A DNA stretch of 64,000 bases from Calditrichia bacterium (GTDB taxonomy: Bacteria > Calditrichota > Calditrichia > RBG-13-44-9 > J075). The DNA lies in the NCBI GenBank assembly GCA_028284905.1, contig JANQQU010000084.1:62001-126000 (forward strand), given 5' to 3'. Positions within the stretch are counted from its first letter, which is position 1. Each line of letters begins with the position of its first letter. This document shows, in pieces, positions 36,017 through 43,703 of the stretch. Made by a program: the position numbers and the translations under genes. Under the pieces are notes generated by a model, which ran no database searches, was not told where the DNA came from, and saw only the letters and a list, made by a program, of their open reading frames with translations.

Positions 36017-36655
36017 ATGGAACAAATCAATTTAATCAAAAAGAATCCTGAGGTCGATTTAAGGCTAAGCTATCAGAAATGGTTGGAAGGCGCGCTTGTC
36101 GTAGCTTTACTCCTTACCATCGGTCTGTTTTATGCTTTCAAGCGCTTTGAATCGACAGTGACTCTGAAGAAGGTGGTCGACAAGGATATCGAGCAAATCG
36201 AAATCCCCCCTACACAGCAGTTACAAAAGCCGCCGCCACCTGCGAAACCGAAAATTCCGGTAGAATCCGAAGATGAAGATGTACCGGAAGATTTGACAAT
36301 CGACGAAGAAATGTTCGACTTTGAAGCAGAAGTCGAGGACTTGCCTCCTCCACCGGAAGAAGAAGAGCCGATCGTTCCTTTCTTCGCTTTGTCGGATAAG
36401 CCGGTAGAAATTAAACGAGTAAATCCGAAGTATCCGGAGCTGGCTAAGAAAGCCGGTATTGAAGGTACTGTTGTTGTGAAGGTGCTCGTTAATACCAAAG
36501 GTGACGTCGAAGCTGTCGAAGTTTTAAAATCTCACCCGCTTCTGGACGAATCAGCAATCGAAGCTGCCAAGCAGTTCAAGTTTAAGCCCGGTAAGCAGCG
36601 TGACAAATTTGTGAAAGTATGGGTAAGTATCCCCTTTAACTTTAAACTAAAGTAA
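36017..36655 (+). CDS. tonB: TonB energy transducer
   Basis: A 212-residue protein with an N-terminal transmembrane helix (about 25-42) and a periplasmic linker rich in Pro, Glu and Asp (about 58-120, PPPPAKPKIP and LPPPPEEEEP). The C-terminal TonB domain (about 130-212) starts KRVNPKYPELAKKAGIEGTV, continues VNTKGDVEAVEVLKSHPLLD and ends in FKFKPGKQRDKFVKVWV. It carries energy from the ExbB/ExbD channel to outer-membrane receptors. Ribosome site AGGAGG just before the ATG; a terminator follows. Confidence 0.95.
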   Translation: MEQINLIKKNPEVDLRLSYQKWLEGALVVALLLTIGLFYAFKRFESTVTLKKVVDKDIEQIEIPPTQQLQKPPPPAKPKIPVESEDEDVPEDLTIDEEMFDFEAEVEDLPPPPEEEEPIVPFFALSDKPVEIKRVNPKYPELAKKAGIEGTVVVKVLVNTKGDVEAVEVLKSHPLLDESAIEAAKQFKFKPGKQRDKFVKVWVSIPFNFKLK

Positions 36656-36683
36656 CCTGGGAATACTATCAAATTTTTACTTC

Positions 36684-36718
36684 AAAGAGCAGTGTGTTTT
36701 AGCACTGCTCTTTTTTTT
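36684..36718 (+). terminator. Terminator of the exbB-tonB cluster
   Basis: AAAGAGCAGTG (36684-36694) pairs with CACTGCTCTTT (36703-36713), loop of 8 nt, followed by a T run to 36718. Confidence 0.88.
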
Positions 36719-36765
36719 GAACTTTTTTATGTATCGAACTGCATACATGAAAAAGAGGTTGTGGA

Positions 36766-37998
36766 ATGAAGAACGTTTTATTCGAAGATGAAAAGTATAC
36801 CCAATTGATGCCGATGGTCTATTTCCGGCCGGTTTGGGAACTACGCTGTGGCGCCCGCATGCTGTCGGAAAAGATTTCGGAAATTATCGGTAAGCCACTG
36901 AAGTTGGTCGCCCGGGACTATTTGCAGCAATATCACCTGTTTGACAAAAATCGTTTAAAGGATCATGAATTCAGAGAGCGTCTGCTGCTAATAAATGGCC
37001 GCTGGGTGATGGAAGAAAACGATCTCGATGCGCTTAAGGAATTGGCACCGGGTGAAGCCCTGCTCGAAGGAGATACCGTTCTGGCCTGTGTGGTGCCGCA
37101 AGGGCAGTTCAAAGGCTTGTTAAATGATGGCGTTCTGAACAGTGCATTAATCCGCAACACATATACTATTAAGCCTTATCAGGGGCAAACGATCGATTAT
37201 CTCTGGGATGCGGTTAATCTCAATGGAAAAGAGATTGTCAAAGACTTTCAGCGTGCTGGCATCGCCGGGAAAATTAAGAGCGAAATCCCCTCCGGAGTGC
37301 ATCTCCTCAATAAGGAAGAAATTTATATTGGTGAAAATGTCAGCATTAAACCGGGAGTTGTTATTGATGCATCGGATGGCCCGGTCTGGATTGAAGATAA
37401 TGTTACCGTGATGGCCAATGCAGTATTACAAGGACCATTATACATCGGCAAAGGCAGCACGATTAAAATTGCCGCAAAAATATATGAAAACACCACCATA
37501 GGGCCGGTTTGTAAGATGGGGGGAGAAGTTGAAGGCAGTATTATCCAGGGATATAGCAATAAGCAGCACGATGGCTTTCTTGGACATGCCTACCTGGGGG
37601 AATGGGTAAACCTCGGCGCAGATACCAATAATTCTGATTTAAAAAATAACTATGGCACCATCAAGGTTTTCGTGAATGGTAAGCCGGTGGATACCGGTTC
37701 CCGTTTTGTCGGATTGATGATGGGGGATCATTCCAAGAGTGGCATCAATACCATGTTTAATACCGGCACTATCGTCGGTATCAGTTGTAATGTTTTTGGT
37801 GCAGGAATGCCCCAAAAGTTTGTGCCTTCCTTTTCCTGGGGGAGTGGAGAGCAGTTTAAGGGCTACCACTTCGAGAAAGCAATTGCAGTAGCGGAAACTG
37901 TTATGGGACGGCGGAAGGTGGCCTTTGATGAGAATCAGGCAGCGCTGTTTAAAGCCGCCCGGGCGCTGGCTGCGCAATTGGAAAACGAATCTTTTTAG
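36766..37998 (+). CDS. GlmU-like nucleotidyltransferase/acyltransferase (alternative type)
   Basis: A 410-residue protein matching the alternative bacterial GlmU-like family common in FCB bacteria. The N-terminal part (about 1-165) is a nucleotidyltransferase-like domain starting NVLFEDEKYTQLMPMVYFRPVWELRCG, lacking the classic G-x-G-T-R-M loop. Then come left-handed beta-helix hexapeptide repeats (about 185-380; YIGENVSIKPGVVIDASDG, IEDNVTVMANAVLQGPLYIG). It probably makes UDP-GlcNAc or a related activated sugar from glucosamine 1-phosphate, but the substrate is not certain. It starts a run of envelope genes and is followed 17 bp later by ldcA. Confidence 0.8.
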   Translation: MKNVLFEDEKYTQLMPMVYFRPVWELRCGARMLSEKISEIIGKPLKLVARDYLQQYHLFDKNRLKDHEFRERLLLINGRWVMEENDLDALKELAPGEALLEGDTVLACVVPQGQFKGLLNDGVLNSALIRNTYTIKPYQGQTIDYLWDAVNLNGKEIVKDFQRAGIAGKIKSEIPSGVHLLNKEEIYIGENVSIKPGVVIDASDGPVWIEDNVTVMANAVLQGPLYIGKGSTIKIAAKIYENTTIGPVCKMGGEVEGSIIQGYSNKQHDGFLGHAYLGEWVNLGADTNNSDLKNNYGTIKVFVNGKPVDTGSRFVGLMMGDHSKSGINTMFNTGTIVGISCNVFGAGMPQKFVPSFSWGSGEQFKGYHFEKAIAVAETVMGRRKVAFDENQAALFKAARALAAQLENESF

Positions 37999-38015
37999 AT
38001 GAAAAGGTCAACGAA

Positions 38016-38927
38016 ATGATGGTCATTCGTAAACTACCGACACTAAGACCAGGCGATAAAGTATATGCTGTAACGCCGGCATCTGCGGTTCAACCCGAAC
38101 AAGTTGCTGAAGGCATTGCCAAGCTCGCATCTTTTGGCATCGAATGCATTATTGCGCCCAATGCCTATGAAAATAATGGTATTGTTGCCGGCACTATCGA
38201 GGAACGGCAAGCGGATTTATACCAGGCATTGCAAAATGATGATATTGCCGGAATTTGGTGCCTGCGTGGTGGATATGGCAGCGTCCAGCTTTTATCTACT
38301 TTGGACTTTGACCTTTTTCTTGAACACCCCAAGCTGATGATCGGATTTAGCGATCTGACCGCGTTTCAATGGGCAATTTTCCAACGGATTAAATTCCCGA
38401 CACTCAGTGGTTTTCCGGTGACTTTGCAGGTAAGCGAAAATAATCCATTTCTGAATAGCGGAATGGATGTGGTTTTCGGTAGAAAGCAATCCGTTTCCTG
38501 GGATGACCTGCCGGATGAAGATGCCCTCGTCTACAATGACGGCGAAGCGGAAGGTGTGATGGTTGGCGGTACACTATCAATGATCTGCTCCATCAGTGGC
38601 ACACCATACTGGCCGGATGATGATGATTACATTTTATTCCTCGAAGATGTCGGGGAGCCGCTTTATCGCATCGATCGTTGCCTGCAACAACTGCAATTAA
38701 CCGGCTTCCTGGAAAATGTCCGTGGACTCATCCTTGGTAAATTCTTATATCAGGACGGATTTCTCGATGTCCTGCCACTAATAACGCCATTGCTTCCTCC
38801 GAATATTCCCATCGTTTATAACTTCCCTTATGGGCACATCGCCGAGAGTTTCCCCATGCCAATGGGCGTCCGGGCACGCTTAAAAACAAATCCTTTTCAA
38901 TTGTCCTGGGCAGAAATTATTGCTTAA
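38016..38927 (+). CDS. ldcA: LD-carboxypeptidase (S66 family)
   Basis: A 303-residue enzyme that trims the terminal D-Ala from tetrapeptides during peptidoglycan recycling. The S66 pattern is seen in RPGDKVYAVTPASAVQPE, WCLRGGYGS, the catalytic serine in LMIGFSDLTAFQ, the glutamate in FLEDVGEPLYRIDR and the histidine in YGHIAESFPMP. Length fits. No signal peptide, in keeping with a cytoplasmic recycling enzyme. Placement beside the GlmU-like gene suggests a murein recycling role. Confidence 0.92.
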   Translation: MMVIRKLPTLRPGDKVYAVTPASAVQPEQVAEGIAKLASFGIECIIAPNAYENNGIVAGTIEERQADLYQALQNDDIAGIWCLRGGYGSVQLLSTLDFDLFLEHPKLMIGFSDLTAFQWAIFQRIKFPTLSGFPVTLQVSENNPFLNSGMDVVFGRKQSVSWDDLPDEDALVYNDGEAEGVMVGGTLSMICSISGTPYWPDDDDYILFLEDVGEPLYRIDRCLQQLQLTGFLENVRGLILGKFLYQDGFLDVLPLITPLLPPNIPIVYNFPYGHIAESFPMPMGVRARLKTNPFQLSWAEIIA

Positions 38928-38993
38928 TTAGAGCGTTTCAGCAAAAATTGTTGTTTAATGGCTATTTACCGCTGAAAACATTACCCTTAGGGA

Positions 38994-39022
38994 TTGACAG
39001 AATCTCCTGTTAATGTTATATT
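38994..39022 (+). promoter_or_regulatory. Consensus sigma70 promoter for purN-purH
   Basis: TTGACA (38994-38999), 17-bp spacer, TATATT (39017-39022); start codon of purN at 39048 leaves a short leader. The best promoter match in the window. Confidence 0.75.
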
Positions 39023-39047
39023 AAGGGACTTTTTTAAATAGGATGAG

Positions 39048-39686
39048 ATGGTGACAAAAATAGCTGTATTTGCTTCCGGACGGGGCAGCAATTTTCGCGA
39101 AATTTACAAAAATACCCGGAGTGGATTTATTCCCGCAGAAATATCCCTGCTGGTGAGTGATAATCCCCGTGCCGGCATCATCCCCTTTGCTGAAGAGCAT
39201 TCCATTCCCGTTTCCATTATTCAACCAAAATTATTTTCTTCCACGCAGTCCTTTGGCACTGCAATTTTGGACGTATTGACAGCAGAGCAGATCGAGTATA
39301 TCGTTCTTGCCGGCTACCTAAAAAAGATTCCGGAGAACGTCGTCTCTGCGTTTAACAATCGGATTATCAATATACATCCGGCCCTTTTACCGGCTTTTGG
39401 GGGAAAGGGGATGTATGGAAAACATGTTCATCAGGCAGTGTTTGAAGCCGGCGTAAAAGTTTCCGGAATTACGATTCATCTGGTAAATGAAGAATATGAT
39501 TCCGGGCCAATTTTGCTGCAACGCGCAACGGATATTAGTCATTGTGAAACACCGGAAGAAATTGCTTCGACGGTTCTAAAGCTAGAGCATAAGGCATTGC
39601 CGGAAGCAGTAAAATTGTTACTGGAGAACGATCCGGAAATTGATGGCAATCGAGTGATTATAAGGAAAGTTCATGAAACAAATTAA
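39048..39686 (+). CDS. purN: Phosphoribosylglycinamide formyltransferase
   Basis: A 212-residue enzyme formylating GAR with 10-formyl-THF, step 3 of purine synthesis. It shows IAVFASGRGSNFREI (phosphate loop), YIVLAGYLKKIP, the catalytic NIHPALLPAFGGKGMYG with Asn and His, GITIHLVNEEYDSGP with the catalytic Asp. Length is normal. Its 3' end overlaps purH by 14 bp. Confidence 0.95.
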   Translation: MVTKIAVFASGRGSNFREIYKNTRSGFIPAEISLLVSDNPRAGIIPFAEEHSIPVSIIQPKLFSSTQSFGTAILDVLTAEQIEYIVLAGYLKKIPENVVSAFNNRIINIHPALLPAFGGKGMYGKHVHQAVFEAGVKVSGITIHLVNEEYDSGPILLQRATDISHCETPEEIASTVLKLEHKALPEAVKLLLENDPEIDGNRVIIRKVHETN

Positions 39687-41232
39687 ACGAGCGCTGATTA
39701 GCTGCTGGGATAAAAGCGGTCTAATCGAGTTCGCGACATTACTAAAGTCTTTTAATGTGGAAATAATTTCCAGCGGGGGAACGGCAAAACATCTGATCGA
39801 GAATGGATTTGAAGTGACTGCTGTTTCGTCGGTGACCGGCTATCCCGAAGTGCTTGGCGGCCGCGTTAAAACGCTTCATCCACTGATTCACGCAGCAATT
39901 TTAGCCGATGATACGCCCGATCATCTCGCCGATCTCGCGAAGCTGGAAGCGTCTCCAATTGATCTGGTCGTTGTAAACCTGTATCCCTTTGTTGATGAAG
40001 CAATTGAGAAAAATCTGCCCCTGGCCGATGCAATCGAATATATTGATATTGGCGGGCCGACCATGCTGCGTGCAGCGGCCAAGAATTTTAAGCAGGTTGC
40101 TTCCATTCACGATCCTGCGCAATATGAAGTTTGTATGAATGTTCTGCGGGAAAATAATGGCGCCCTGCCAATGGCTTTCCGTGAAGAATGTGCCCGGAAA
40201 GTTTTTTTCTACACCAGCTGGTATGATGGGCAAATTCAAAGCTACTTCCATCGGCAGGTGGCTGATGCGCCTGAATTTCCGGAGTATCAATCTTATTACC
40301 TGGAGAAAAAGCAGACATTGCGCTACGGGGAAAATCCCCATCAGCAGGCGGCGGTATATCAGCCGTTCCGTAATGGGGATAGCGGGCTCGCCGGTTTAAC
40401 ACAACTTTGGGGAAAGCCGCTCTCTTACAATAATTACGCAGATGTCTATGCTGCCTACGCGATTGTTCTGCCTTTCGAAACACCGGGTGTCGCTATCATC
40501 AAACATACCAATCCCTGTGGAGCCGCCTTAAGTAATAAAAATTTGGCTGATGCTTTCGAAAAGGCATTTCGTGGAGATTCGCTTTCAGCCTTCGGCGGTA
40601 TTGTCGCTTGCAATCGTACGGTTGATCGGGAAACAGCTGAGAAAATGTCGAAAATTTTCTTCGAGTGCATCATTGCTCCCGGATTTGATGAGGCTGCCCG
40701 GGAGATTCTCCAGAAGAAAAAAAATCTGCGTTTACTAGAACTTTCTACAGATGGCCTTTCCGGCGAGCACGTTGCCGTCACCGGCATTGGCAGCACCTTT
40801 TTATTACAGCAGGAAGATCGCATCCTGCAGCATCGGGATGACTGGAAAGCGGTGACCGAACGGCAGCCCGATGATAATGAGTGGGAAGAGTTAACATTCG
40901 CGTGGCGCCTGGTGAAGCATGTAAAGTCCAATGCGATCATTTACACCCGGGATCGGGAACTGTACGGTGTGGGAGCCGGCCAGATGTCCCGGGTAGATTC
41001 AGTAAACATCGCTCAAATGAAGGCAGAACAGGCCGGCCGGAAAATGGAAGGCCTGGTAATGGCTTCAGATGCATTCTTTCCATTTCGCGATGGCATTGAT
41101 GCAGCAGCAAAGGCGGGAGTCACGGCCATTATCCAGCCGGGTGGGTCGATTCGGGATGAGGAGGTTATAGCGGCGGCAAACGAACATAATATTAGCATGG
41201 TATTTACGGGTATCAGGCATTTCAAGCACTAA
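39673..41232 (+). CDS. purH: Bifunctional AICAR transformylase/IMP cyclohydrolase
   Basis: A 519-residue enzyme for the last two steps of IMP synthesis. The N-terminal IMP cyclohydrolase domain (about 1-150) shows [24 protein letters not shown] and [17 protein letters not shown]. The AICAR transformylase domain contains [39 protein letters not shown] and [10 protein letters not shown]. It overlaps purN by 14 bp and lies 18 bp before mreB, so purine and shape genes may share transcripts. Confidence 0.97.
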   Translation: MKQIKRALISCWDKSGLIEFATLLKSFNVEIISSGGTAKHLIENGFEVTAVSSVTGYPEVLGGRVKTLHPLIHAAILADDTPDHLADLAKLEASPIDLVVVNLYPFVDEAIEKNLPLADAIEYIDIGGPTMLRAAAKNFKQVASIHDPAQYEVCMNVLRENNGALPMAFREECARKVFFYTSWYDGQIQSYFHRQVADAPEFPEYQSYYLEKKQTLRYGENPHQQAAVYQPFRNGDSGLAGLTQLWGKPLSYNNYADVYAAYAIVLPFETPGVAIIKHTNPCGAALSNKNLADAFEKAFRGDSLSAFGGIVACNRTVDRETAEKMSKIFFECIIAPGFDEAAREILQKKKNLRLLELSTDGLSGEHVAVTGIGSTFLLQQEDRILQHRDDWKAVTERQPDDNEWEELTFAWRLVKHVKSNAIIYTRDRELYGVGAGQMSRVDSVNIAQMKAEQAGRKMEGLVMASDAFFPFRDGIDAAAKAGVTAIIQPGGSIRDEEVIAAANEHNISMVFTGIRHFKH

Positions 41233-41250
41233 TGGAATGGAGTTTAATGT

Positions 41251-42279
41251 ATGGCACTTTTTGATTTTTTTTCCTCGGATATCGGCATTGATCTCGGCAC
41301 TGCAAATACGCTTATCTATGTAAAAGGTAAAGGTATTGTTGTAAACGAGCCATCAATTGTTGCCTTTGAAGAGCATAGTAATAAGATTGTCGCTGTGGGC
41401 AAGGAAGCGCGTGAAATGCTTGGCCGCACTCATCAGGATATTGTGACTATTCGTCCCCTGAAAGATGGTGTTATCGCAGATTTTGAAGCGACGGAAGCGA
41501 TGATCCGGGAGTTTATCAAAAAAGCAAAAGTAAATCGCATCAGTATCGGAAAAATCGTTGTCTGCGTGCCTTCCGGTGTCACCGAAGTGGAAAAACGGGC
41601 GGTGCGGGATAGTGCGGAAAGAGCCGGGGCCCGCGAAGTGTATCTGGTCGCAGAAGCAATGTCCGCCGCGATTGGTATCGGCCTGGAAATAGACAAACCG
41701 GTCGGTAACATGATTGTCGATATTGGTGGGGGCACCTCGGAGATCGCCGTTATTTCGCTAAGCGGTATCGTTCTGCATACCTCTATCCGTATCGGCGGCG
41801 ACGAAATGAATGAATCGATCGTACAATATTTTAAGAAAAATTACAACTTGCTCATCGGCGAAAAAACCGCTGAAAATTTGAAATGTGAAATTGGTTCTGC
41901 CCTGCCCCTGGAGCAGGAGATCACTACTTCCGTAAAAGGTCGTGATTTGGTCGATGGTATCCCGAAAACGGTCGAAGTGAATTCCGTGGAAATCCGGGAA
42001 GCGCTGAACGAGCCGATTCATACTATCGTCGATACAATAAAAATTACGCTCGAACATACCCCGCCGGAACTTGCTTCTGATATTCTTGATCGCGGCATTA
42101 TCCTCTCCGGCGGAGGCAGTTTGTTACGGCGCCTCGATGATCGCATTGTGCAGGAAACTCGCCTGCCGGTTAATGTCGCCGAAGATGCATTGAGCTGTGT
42201 GGCCCGCGGCACCGGGAAAATTCTCGAGGAATATCCCCGTTTCCAGAAAGTGTTGTTGAAAAGTAATCGCCGCATGTAA
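41251..42279 (+). CDS. mreB: Rod shape-determining protein MreB
   Basis: A 342-residue actin homologue that forms membrane-bound filaments guiding the elongasome. It shows the DIGIDLGTANTLIYVKGKG start, IRPLKDGVIADFEAT, VPSGVTEVEKRAV, the phosphate-2 loop VDIGGGTSEIAVIS and LSGGGSLLRRLD. Family length is normal. It starts the mreB-mreC-mreD-PBP2-rodA shape cluster. A hairpin lies between mreB and mreC. Confidence 0.97.
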   Translation: MALFDFFSSDIGIDLGTANTLIYVKGKGIVVNEPSIVAFEEHSNKIVAVGKEAREMLGRTHQDIVTIRPLKDGVIADFEATEAMIREFIKKAKVNRISIGKIVVCVPSGVTEVEKRAVRDSAERAGAREVYLVAEAMSAAIGIGLEIDKPVGNMIVDIGGGTSEIAVISLSGIVLHTSIRIGGDEMNESIVQYFKKNYNLLIGEKTAENLKCEIGSALPLEQEITTSVKGRDLVDGIPKTVEVNSVEIREALNEPIHTIVDTIKITLEHTPPELASDILDRGIILSGGGSLLRRLDDRIVQETRLPVNVAEDALSCVARGTGKILEEYPRFQKVLLKSNRRM

Positions 42280-42347
42280 GACCGATCGATTGAAGGCGAA
42301 TATAGTTTTAAATACTTTGCCCAATCAGTTTCTGTCGCTTAAAAAAT

Positions 42348-42375
42348 CAAGGCCAATCTGGTAGGATTGGCCTTG
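42348..42375 (+). terminator. Hairpin between mreB and mreC
   Basis: CAAGGCCAATC (42348-42358) pairs with GATTGGCCTTG (42365-42375), 6-nt loop. No T tract follows, so it may attenuate or process the transcript rather than end it; it could set higher MreB than MreC levels. Confidence 0.55.
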
Positions 42376-42412
42376 CCGTTACCTGAAAGCATAACGCTAA
42401 CTTTATAATCCA

Positions 42413-43231
42413 ATGAAATTACCGCAATATTTATCATTCCTGAATAAATCTTTTATGCTGCTGATATTCTATATCTTTTTATCGGGCATTATGATGAATT
42501 TTAGTGATGAGAAATCTTTAAGTGGGGTGCGCTGGGCTTTCCTGCAAATGGTTGAAGCAGTTGATGGCTTTAAAGAAACCTTCACAATTCGAAGAAATTT
42601 GGCCGAAGAGAATGAGTCATTAAAAGCAAAGTTCTTTGAACTCAGTCAGGAAAACCAGGAATTGCGGGAAATGCTTGTTAGTGAAAATGAGCGTTTGAAG
42701 CGCATGTTAGAACTAAAGGAAAAATCCGGGTATGAATATATAGCAGCGCGAATTATTGCCAATAGCACGGAAAAAGGATTCCGCTCGGTCATCCTCGATG
42801 TTGGTACAAACGATGGCGTTTCGGCAAAAATGGCGGTGATCAACGCAGATGGTTTGATTGGAAAAGTAATTATTGCAGAAAGTGGTCAATCTGTTGTTCA
42901 GCTATTGATGGATTTTAATGCGAATGTGAGCGTTAAGCTACAAAATAGCCGGGAAAATGGCATCGTTGGCTGGACCGGAAATTCCTGGCTGGATTTAAAT
43001 TACATTCCCAAAAATATTCCCGTGGAAAATGGCGAGTGGGTGGTAACGTCAGGTTTAAGCAGTAATTATCCACCCGGGTTAAAAGTGGGTTACGTTAGTG
43101 CGGTTAGTGAACTTCAGCAAGCGCACTTCAAAGAGATTCGCGTGCAACCTGCAGTTAACTTCAATGCGGTCGAAGAAGTATTTGTGATGACTTTAAAACC
43201 TGTGGAGACGCCCCCTGGGAACGAAGATTAA
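42413..43231 (+). CDS. mreC: Rod shape-determining protein MreC
   Basis: A 272-residue bitopic protein: cytoplasmic start, transmembrane helix (about 10-28), coiled coil (about 58-100, RRNLAEENESLKAKFFELS), then the periplasmic beta-domain (VILDVGTNDGVSAKMAVIN, GLIGKVI, WVVTSGLSSNYPPGLKVG). It couples MreB to the PBP2/RodA synthase. Its end appears to overlap the start of mreD. Confidence 0.95.
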   Translation: MKLPQYLSFLNKSFMLLIFYIFLSGIMMNFSDEKSLSGVRWAFLQMVEAVDGFKETFTIRRNLAEENESLKAKFFELSQENQELREMLVSENERLKRMLELKEKSGYEYIAARIIANSTEKGFRSVILDVGTNDGVSAKMAVINADGLIGKVIIAESGQSVVQLLMDFNANVSVKLQNSRENGIVGWTGNSWLDLNYIPKNIPVENGEWVVTSGLSSNYPPGLKVGYVSAVSELQQAHFKEIRVQPAVNFNAVEEVFVMTLKPVETPPGNED

Positions 43232-43703
43232 TTATCGCTATCTCATTTTTTTTCTGTCCGCACTATTTCTGCAAACCAATATTGTGAAATATGTGGAATT
43301 TGCAGGTTGGAAACCGGACCTGCTGTTGATCGCAATTGTGATGTTTGCAATCCATTACGGACAGAATGCTGGCAGTACCGCCGGCTTCTTTACCGGAATG
43401 GTCGTCGATTTTATTAACGGCGGTCTGTTGGGTTTATCTGCATTAAGCAAAAGTATTACCGGATATTTGGCCGGCACCATTCATGGCTATTTTCAGGAAA
43501 AGAGCCGTTTTATTATTACGCTATTTATTTGTGGATTTACCCATGATCTTATCTATATATTTATCAATACCTTGGGGAAGAATATCCTCTGGCAGGTAAT
43601 TATTTTTGTCCATATAATTCCCAATCTTTTCTATACCGCGATAGTTGGATTAGTAATTCATTTCCTTATGGAAAAATGGCTGGAAGAAGATGAGCAATAT
43701 TAA
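43215..43703 (+). CDS. mreD: Rod shape-determining protein MreD (likely CTG start)
   Basis: A small polytopic membrane protein of the elongasome. A GTG at 43284 would give only 139 residues and lose the first helix. The frame stays open upstream and encodes a hydrophobic segment (YRYLIFFLSALFLQTNIV) typical of MreD helix 1, so the true start is earlier. No ATG, GTG or TTG is available; the best candidate is CTG at 43215, 7 nt after GGAG (43204-43207), overlapping the mreC stop by 17 bp (162 residues). The rest shows PDLLLIAIVMFAIHYGQ and four or five helices. Its end overlaps PBP2 by 14 bp. Confidence 0.8.
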   Translation: MGTKINYRYLIFFLSALFLQTNIVKYVEFAGWKPDLLLIAIVMFAIHYGQNAGSTAGFFTGMVVDFINGGLLGLSALSKSITGYLAGTIHGYFQEKSRFIITLFICGFTHDLIYIFINTLGKNILWQVIIFVHIIPNLFYTAIVGLVIHFLMEKWLEEDEQY

